Origin: Trichostrongylus colubriformis | Taxonomy: Eukaryota; Nematoda; Chromadorea; Rhabditida; Trichostrongylidae | Length of the DNA stretch: 64,000 bases | Direction of reading: 5' to 3' | Assembly: GCA_963978905.1 (NCBI GenBank) | Contig: OZ022260.1 | Span: 1 to 64,000, forward strand | In this document: piece after piece, positions 55,946-64,000 of the stretch | How positions within the stretch are numbered: position 1 is the stretch's first letter | How the letters are laid out: each line of letters begins with the position of its first letter | The notes under the pieces: model-generated | Database searches by the model: none | What the model was told of the DNA's origin: nothing | The model's input: only the letters and a program-made list of their open reading frames with translations | Position numbers and translations under genes: made by a program

Positions 55946-58015
55946 TGCTCTAAAAACGAAACCAACAACAGAATCTCATAAGGCAAACGACGCTAACTTG
56001 TCATGTTCCATTATTCCAATAGTAAAATTGTATAATCGATCACGCATCACTATAACTGCACAATTCAAGTATCATAAGAGGCTAAGCAAGTGAAAGATAT
56101 GAAAAACTACCAATTACGACGACACGCCGCCGCAGGTCTCATATGGGAAATTCTCCATGATGGTGAACGAACGAGGCAATTCCACGCTTAGTCGTTTGCC
56201 TATAGTGTACCGAAAGCCAGTCGATATTAACGCCTGAATATCTGCCTTCCCATATAACTCCAGAGTGTTGTTAACTCTCTTCGGAAATCCATGGGTGGAT
56301 TTAGGTCCGCCGCGCCCAGGACAGCGACCACTCTCTTTATTCTACAACATTTACTTCCTCTAGTCGTAGGAGGATATAGGGAGGCATAAGACGAGGACTA
56401 AATATCCATTCGTAGTGCAAGCAGTTCTCAACGTACAAGGAGGCACGCAGCTCAGTATCACAAGGACGCCTTGGAAGGACCACCACATCCCACGCTTGTT
56501 TACTCCGCGTCTCACTTCATTTCAGTCAATCATTAACCATAGCTGCAGTAAGACAACCTTACACATGTGAAAGCTAACATAAACTTCCTTACGCATAGCA
56601 TAGGAATAGTGTCAGGAGTCACAGAAAATTTGTTATTCATATGGTTGACGATGTCATTTTTCACTCGCACGACGCACAACAAAATGTTGAAAGCGCTACT
56701 GAAACTCGGCCAGTGGAGCTTGAAACGAAAACAAAACCGAAGAAAAGAAAAGGAAGTAATGATAGCGTGAATGACAAAGGCAGAAATGAAAGTGGCTGGA
56801 TATGGCATCCATCGCGGTTCCACCAGAAGCAGGCTAGAAAGGCTTGGAACCGATGTTTCTACTTTCCACTCCACTTTTTTAAATGATTTGCTTCAAAACG
56901 AAAAATATGATTCCATCAAAAAGCAGTGACAAAGTGGCCATTCGAAATGGGTAGGGCAGCAATGCGTGCACCCGGCAACGCATTTTATTTGACACCTAAT
57001 GTTGGTATAAAGTCTAGCAGAAATCATGGTAAATCGCGATGTCACAATCTGAACTTTCCTCACCACATATAACCTGCATAACGTCTTCAAACAATTTTTC
57101 AGCTTTCTTCACATGCCAAATATTACACGCCTATACGAATGATGGTAACAATTAAAAACTGTCCCTAACAGCAAGTGGAAGGGGATAACAAGACTTTTCA
57201 AATGACAAGGGGAATTGCGAGGCTATTTCGAACAGCTGCACTGAGGTATGTTAACTGAACCGACACTGTTTTTTCCAAGCCGCACAGCTGATTGTGGTAT
57301 TTGTAGCTATGCATTTACAACAACATTCATGTACCACCTTTTCAAGGTGCACTAGGGGCGAAGACAAGACGAGTACAGGGGAGACATGAAATTCTTAAAA
57401 CGAACGTTCGAGTTCAAAAAGTATAATCCGTGGTGAAACTCGCACTCGAAAAACGCGCCTTGGGATCTTCATTCGCTGCTATTTCTTAAGCTGCCGCACA
57501 TCCGCTGAGCGAGTTGCTGCGAGGGCGGGGAAACGTTCGCGGTTGGTCGTTTTCACCTACCTATCAGCGTCTCATGATGCAGAGGGGCGAAAGCTGAAGA
57601 ATGAGAAAGGGCTTAGCACCTGAACATTCACACTTCACATTTACTCCGCAATGGGGCGAAATTACCTCTAATGATGTCTTCAGAGCCACGGTCTTGTTAC
57701 GTCAGTGAACTTAACGCCTCATCACTGACGAAAGCCTCAAACACCTATTCATTAGCGGAAGTATAGACAATCATTTTGATGATCGAAGAGGACATTTCAT
57801 TTCCTAGAAACTATTCACTTCATCTAAATTTCACAGAATGTCAGTATTAGCACTGTGCCCTGCACGAGCATTCAACAAAAGTGGAAGAGAGACAAGACGG
57901 GCGGGATGACTAACCAAGTAATTCGAAAATGTATAGGAAATCCCATTGAAAGTAATTGCGCCCATGGAGGAACAACAACTTCATCCCTTTCTGTTTCTTC
58001 TTATTCTCCCTAACG
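55946..58015. other. Unassigned non-coding region
   Basis: No gene, RNA or repeat was recognised. Open frames on both strands at 56.5-56.9 kb lack motifs. Confidence 0.35.
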
Positions 58016-58972
58016 CTAGTCCCGCGCCGTTGCGGGATCCGCTGTTCTTGTCAGCTGTCGCCACTCTCTTTTAGACAAGGCATCGTATTCCGTGGCTTTT
58101 ACTCCCGTTAGGTAGGTCTTTACGACGGCCATGACTGCCACGACGTCCTCGTTCCTGATCCCATCGAACCGTGTACAGCAACATGGCCATCTGAGCAACA
58201 TCCTCATTTCTTCGGCATGTAGCTGCTTCTCGTGATCCTTTGTTATAGGCCTCTCTCCATTTCAGCCATGCCGTATTTATTCGAGCATTCACGCTCGCTG
58301 CCATAGAGCATCGCGGGTCTTCTCATCGATAGGTATAGCTTGCCCTTAGAATCCCGGGGCACCGTCGATCACAGAGGATTCATGTGAGCTCTCTCCATTT
58401 CAGCCATGCCGTATTTATTCAAGCTTTCACAGCCTGATCTACTGTACATCCTCGGCTATATCTCTTCCCGAAAGTTATCGAAGTTCGATAACTTCGATAA
58501 CTTTCGGGATAGTTCGTAAGATAGGAATCGAAAGTTCTGAACCCTTGCGAAGCTTTCTTCGTGGCGATCCACTCCGAACAGTCCTCGTAGCTTAGGATTC
58601 GTTCTTCCTGACGTTTATTCGTAAGCCGTTCCCTGCCAGCTTTGCCTTACATCTCTGCACCGTGAGCACGAAGAGGAACGGGCTTGGAGCTGAGCCTTGT
58701 GTACCCCTACCGAGATCCCTACATCCGCTGCCAGTCTCTACGGGGTGCGTATGACAGCCTGAGCTCCATCGTACATGTCCTATAAGGGAGATCAGTTGCT
58801 TTAGTATCTGTCGCTCTTGAAGCACGTTCCAAATTACTAGACCGTCGGAGGCCTTCTCAAGGTAAAGGAAGGCTGGGCAGCAGGGCCGAGGCCTTTCACG
58901 GTGTTTCTCCATCACTTGTCTAAGGATGAAGATGGCGTCCGTTGTGGACTGCTTAGGCATGAAGAGTACCAA
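58016..58972 (-). pseudogene. Decayed RTE-type non-LTR retrotransposon fragment
   Basis: On the minus strand, FMPKQSTTDAIFILRQVMEK, then FLYLEKASDGL (the catalytic FLDLEKAFD region, with Asp changed) and GTQGSAPSPFLFVLT (from HQGSALSPFLF) are motifs of an RTE/BovB-like reverse transcriptase. The YADD block that should follow is deleted, with the frame resuming at LAGNGLRINVRKNE. Shuffled pieces of the C-terminal region follow (INTAWLKWREAYN, MRRPAMLYGS), and a 37-bp stretch near 58246-58282 is repeated near 58387-58424. It is non-functional. Confidence 0.85.
58466..58509. repeat. 44-bp hairpin within the LINE fragment
   Basis: TCCCGAAAGTTATCGAA pairs perfectly with TTCGATAACTTTCGGGA across a 10-nt centre. 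It sits inside the retrotransposon relic and probably arose by a local inverted copy during decay. Confidence 0.9.
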
Positions 58973-58978
58973 ACTTTG

Positions 58979-61900
58979 AAAATGCTAGATATTTCGAAAA
59001 TCAGAAGAGTGAGCAACAGACTTTTGACGACGCCTTTTAGGATGTCATATTAGAGAAACGGCTGAAACTTTTCTGGAGCCATGGCATAGTCACACACACA
59101 ATTCGGTCCTAATGTTAACGTCGTCCAATATTCAATGGACATAATTCACGACATCGAACGCTAACATTCAGCAACCACCATGAAAACGCATTGTTTTATG
59201 CCGAGAAATTTTACAGTAAGGTACCGGAACGGCGGGATGTCTTGATTCATTGTAATATCGTTATCGATAACTCAGCAGCGGCATTGAGCAACCGGTTCTA
59301 CTCGGGTTTGGTACCCACGATTTTAACAAATGCTCTGCTCTGAGTAACCACATGAACATCAAAATGTCAGCAATCAAGCAAAACAAGATGAGCCAAGAGC
59401 GCTTGGACAAACTAACATGATTGGCAGTACGCAATTATCTTACTTAAAAATGAAGCTTTCTCAACATACTCTTCATTTATCGCATATTTAGGAGAATGTA
59501 GTGAAAAAATGGTGTTGAAAGTTATTATCACACTTTGATACCGCTGATAACAGAGCTGATTACGGCACCGTCAAATCAACACTTTCGATCATGAAATAGT
59601 GTTCGACCGTTTCCTTCTATGATCCGGAATTCTCCCCGACTTCAATCACTTTTGAGCCTAGAGGGGCATGTACGCATGGCCAGGTCTCGCGGCACATTCT
59701 ATACATATCACCGACGTAGCTGATACCCTTGGCTGGGAAGAGGGAGGCGGGGGGGGGGGGAGGGGGGGAAGGACCACCCTCCGAGAAAAACAGCCAATGG
59801 TGGAATGGCATTTTCAGGATGGTTTGTTCAGCATGGGCAGGATTCGATCTCGACCGCGATGAAAATTATATAAGGTTAAAGTTTCCTCTGTCTAGGTGTC
59901 CAGCAAGTGACGTTTTCCCACTGGCGACGCACCTGATCCATAGAGAGGAAGACAAACTTTTAGAACTAATAAAATCAGAATTGTTTTTGGAGAAGACCTA
60001 GACATCTTTTCTAGCTCTTTCCGGCTATCAGTGCAACAAAGAGAAGCTGCCAATCAGAGGGATCGTTCCAAGGAGACGGGAGTATTAAATACGAAACTTT
60101 CGCCAGCCAAAGTGTTCTAAGGGACTCCGCTAGCAAGTAGTTAATCGATACGTAACCAGATGAAAGGTCCTTGCCATAAGCATTACTACCAAAAGTATAA
60201 AAAACGAGCCATTCTGGGGAAATCGATGGCGTAGTAATGCTAGCCTGCGGATTTCAACGTCAACGACACGTCATGAAGTCAATGCTGATCGGGAATAAAG
60301 GCGAACTGCCTCGCGAACAAAACCTTCAAGCAGCAAGAGAAAAGTACCCAAGTTGGGGGGTCCCACTCAGTACCTGTGGGCGCCTTGGCTCCTAATCCCA
60401 AAAACTGTCCGTAACTGTCCTACCACTTTTCGACAATCCACCTGAGACCATTGCAACAATAGTTGTAGTCATCAAAAAAAAATTGAAAACGCACAACATT
60501 TCAGGCTAAAAAGGATTCGTGACAATCGATAGAACATTGTAGCCGAATTCGCGTAATACCCTGTCCTAATGGTGAATGACGAGACATTACGCGATGAGAA
60601 GCCGCGGCCACGTTCACGCATTTCGATTTGAAAGATTTCACATGCCGTGTTCGATGGATGAAGGACAGCCAGGTGAATAAGTTTTTTGTTTGGCGCTGCT
60701 CACGCTCTACTACATGTTTTTAAATCCAATTAGCCAAAAATATCACAAAAAGTAGGAGCGGTCGAGAAGTATGAGAAGTACACTAAAACGCTTCTGTCCG
60801 TCTCTCTATACGTAGTGGTGCATAAATTTGTGAAAACGTGAAACGTGAGAAAGGGCTGAGTGCACTACATGAAGTGCATTCCCACACATGTGAAACGTGT
60901 TCCAGTACCACTTTCTCTGAAAGAATAAAATTTTGCCTACGATTAGATTAATAGCCCACAAGTTTTTTGAACAACGGCAATGTAGGTCCCAGTACATATT
61001 GGCATGACGTGATCAACCGAAGCGATTTGATTCAATCAGTGGCTGAACTCACTAAAAAATTCAGCCTAGAGTCAGATCTAAAGATCAGCCTAAAGAAAAA
61101 TAATATCGAAACATGGACTGGGAGGCAGATTGTCCTGATAATGCACAGGTATTCCTCTATACAAAATGTGCGGATGCTTCTCCTTTCATTTGCTGCTCAG
61201 TGGGCGCGCAGGAGGTGAGCACTTTTAGGGGTGAAGCTCATGATATTTTTTAGATTACAAACTTTTCAAATGCGCTTCGGGGTGATTTGCTTCAACGGCG
61301 ACACGCACCTCACCGTACTTCTGTACGAAAAAAATTTCCACGGCCTAAACTGTTGAAGGCAACCCATCGTGGCCTACAGCGTCTAGTAGAGTACACCATG
61401 CCGACAGCACGTTTGGATACCTGAAAGCGGCTCCCACTAATGATTTGGGGTTCATGATGACTCGCTGTTGGTTTCCGTAGGCATCGGGCTTGCGGGAATG
61501 TGAACATGAAGAGCACGCTGTTGAGGCATTGGCCTCACTCTTCCTGTGGGACAATACTTGGTGAGTTAAGCGCTCTAGTTTATAGCATGAAACTTATTCA
61601 AAAGCGCTGCCGACCCTACATATCTATCCGAATTCACCACTTTCCGAGGCGTCCGCCAAACTTCCCAAATGATTCCATTGACCTCCTGCGGAAGTCCTCA
61701 ACTAGAAGTAGGGTCTGACGAGTCAGTCATCCCATTATGGAGTCACATAAGGTAGCGTTGGGAAGGATTTATGAAGGAATGTGTGGAAAAACTTGCGTGT
61801 CAAGGGTGGTTGAGTGATTGAGAGACTTTGGGGTTGTATCCTGGTTGGAGCAGGACAACCTATGATATGACTGCTCTGTCTTGTTACACAAGTTATGAGT

Positions 61901-62137
61901 AAAGTTGTGAACGGGTTGATTTTCCATTTACTCTGTTGACGCCAACAAAATATCGCAATACATTGGCGCCCATAATTTTGGGACACCCCGTATTCATACC
62001 CACCATTCAAAATTCATTCCTGACGCTCTGTCAGAGTATGAGATCTCGTTGAATGGGCTATTGGAAAAGGATTGCCGGTGTGTCGCGATGGTTCAGTGCA
62101 GTGAGGATTCAAAAAAAGCCGTAAATCATAGCTGTAC
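58979..62137. other. Unassigned region between LINE fragment and inverted leader copy
   Basis: A plus-strand open stretch at 60967-61218 (LIQSVAELTKKFSLES) has protein-like composition but no recognised family or clear splice sites. A G-rich tract lies at 59748-59768. Nothing else was recognised. Confidence 0.35.
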
Positions 62138-64000
62138 GATAAGCTAGCAGCACACGCATCCTTGTGAATTGTGTAAAATATCCACAAGATAAGCCACTTC
62201 GCACGCCCGGACCTAGAAGAGGAAGACCTTTCCTTTTTCATGAAAACTGAGAAAAAAATCAAGAAGCTAATGAGAAAATGTGGAAGAGTGGGAGGAAACG
62301 AGTCACTCAACTGTCAGCACTGCTGGCATTAATTCTCTAGCCAAAAGATAACAATATACGATAACATGTCTTGCTTTGACAGCAAAAATTCTACTATATG
62401 TACATTAAGCATGCATTAACACGAGCGTAAAAGGGATGGTTGTGCGAGGGAAGTTTTTCAAAACGGTCCAACCCAAATGGAATACTCTGAGGAGCAGCAA
62501 CTGAAGACCAAGTGGGTATCAAGGTGCCCCCTCCCCTCCTCCCCCGGGAAGAACACCGAACCAGCTGAAATTGTTGATTGAAAACCAATTCTTTTTTCTG
62601 TGATATGAAATGGCGTTTGAACGAATAGTCTACATGAAGACTTCACTCTTCCAGACTCTGAAGAAGGCGACGACGAAGAAACGTCAGTCGGAATAAAGTG
62701 ATTAACAATCTTGGGTGAAGCTCAAACATCCAAACAACCAATAGAAAACCAATTAATAAAAAATATTCCACCCTGTACAAAATATATCCAAAGCAGTATA
62801 AGTATTCACAGCAGAAAAGTGAACAACTTGATGCGAAGAACACCGAAGAATGAAGCCAGAATAAATATTACTTTCAAGGAACGCACAGAAATGTGGTTTC
62901 TTGAAATCAGCACCCTGCTGAGGAAAAACCTCAAAGCCTGAACATACACTACATACTAGTGGGCGGACTGATGCCTGTCAAGTGTATCTTGTCGCATCGC
63001 TGTCGTTGACTAGACAGCAAGGCGACAATCATTATCAACGCTTGAACACACATGCACATAAGCGCTCTTTAATGAATACCCACTTGCTGCTAATACCCAC
63101 CCCAGCTTATTGCAGAGTATCTCACCGTCACATACTACGACTCAACACTTTCACAAAACATCGGAAACGTTACGGTAAACGTTCTAATTTGAGAGTGGGT
63201 GGCAAATTCAATAAAACCTGCACGTTTAAAAACCCATATCTGAAAAGAGTGTTCACGTAAGCACTCAAGTTAGCCACCAACGGAACAATTCTCCTAGCAT
63301 CTCCAGGAAGCGAAACAAAAGCATTCCCTAGCGGAGGTCGATACATCAGCTTTAAATGCACACTCAAACCCCTGAACGTTTACGAATGCAGGGCGCCTTT
63401 TCACGAGCTATATATAGACTAAGCTGGGCACAACTAAAGTTTGTGTACGCTAACATAATGCGAGACGTGGAAGTAAAATAGGAAAGGATTTCATTGCGGA
63501 CAGAGGTTACAACCGTGCAGAAAAATATGTCAAAGCTGATATCCGAAACGATAAAAATTAGAAAACTCGTGTTCTAGAGGTAATCTATCACCAGTGTACC
63601 AGCACATGATTGAATTACTGCGCTATAAATCTACTTTGCCAGACTTGTTATACTTAGAAATTGAACCTCGAGCCGTCAATATTCTATTACGAATAAAGGC
63701 TGCTACGAAAGTGCAGAGAAAGATATTTATTGCGCTTCACGACGCTACTAACAGTAACTTGTTACAATGGGCAGAGAAAAATGGTCAAGCGAAAGGGGGG
63801 GGGGGGGGGGGGGGAAGGAGGGGGAGCGGAAACCGAATTGCGCTTTTGTGATATTGCACATCATGGGGAAATATCCACTACTGAGACAGAAACAATCAAT
63901 CTCGCCTTCTGGCTGCACTCCCGCCACACCTCTTTTACAGAACAATCAAACCTGAAATGTCCAATAATCCCCACCTCAGAGCTTTTGAACACGTGGAAAC
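62138..64000 (-). repeat. Inverted third copy of the Argonaute leader region
   Basis: The minus strand reproduces 17425-19573. From the internal end at 62138 (matching 19573) to about 63670 (matching about 18030) it is almost identical, with a single amino-acid-level change in the small open frame. Beyond that it matches at a clearly lower level to the window edge and lacks the 325-bp block at 17664-17988. It stops before the Argonaute exons and the MITE, so it carries only upstream sequence. Confidence 0.93.
63795..63814. repeat. 20-base poly-G tract
   Basis: This homopolymer lies in the diverged part of the inverted copy. The corresponding place near 17599 has a run of about 10 C on the other strand, showing length change between copies. 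Confidence 0.95.

Overview
This window is the left end of a nematode chromosome. The first 1,389 bases are an unbroken array of the nematode telomere repeat (CCTAAG here, TTAGGC on the other strand). The rest is AT-rich, intron-rich eukaryotic DNA with short exons, pyrimidine-rich TTTCAG-type acceptors and many DNA transposons and inverted-repeat elements. The irritans-type mariner relics, the Tc3-like element and a nematode-type (WAGO-clade) Argonaute fit a clade V worm, possibly a strongylid; the species cannot be fixed from this window.

Layout. (1) 1-1389 telomere. (2) 1.6-13.6 kb, plus strand: seven phase-compatible exons of a glutamine/proline-rich, prion-like protein, cut off at its 5' side by the telomere only about 200 bp upstream. 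One large intron holds a 1.8 kb nested inverted-repeat element and another holds an internally deleted mariner. (3) 14-18 kb: non-coding, with a near-exact tandem duplication. (4) 18.3-26.4 kb, plus strand: an Argonaute gene. Nineteen exons give 679 residues from the linker before PAZ to the C-terminus. A near-identical 2.37 kb head-to-tail duplication repeats its leader and first four recognised exons just upstream. The residues expected at the PIWI catalytic positions are replaced. (5) 26.4-33 kb: a repeat-dense interval with a large imperfect inverted repeat, poly-G/poly-C tracts and several small transposons with visible target-site duplications. (6) 33-53 kb, minus strand: a second, diverged copy of the Q-rich gene. 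It keeps two 5' exons that the telomeric copy lacks, but it lacks exons 4, 5 and 7 of that copy, and its introns carry a Tc3-like transposon, a second mariner and MITEs. (7) 53-64 kb: mostly non-coding, with a tRNA-derived fold-back SINE, a decayed RTE-type LINE fragment and, at the edge, an inverted copy of the Argonaute leader.

The most notable points are the telomere capping a broken gene, the inverted pair of complementary, incomplete Q-rich genes, the recent tandem duplication of Argonaute exons, and the antiparallel third copy of the Argonaute leader with a sharp step in sequence identity. Exon boundaries were placed by hand from splice motifs and reading-frame phase, with no transcript evidence.
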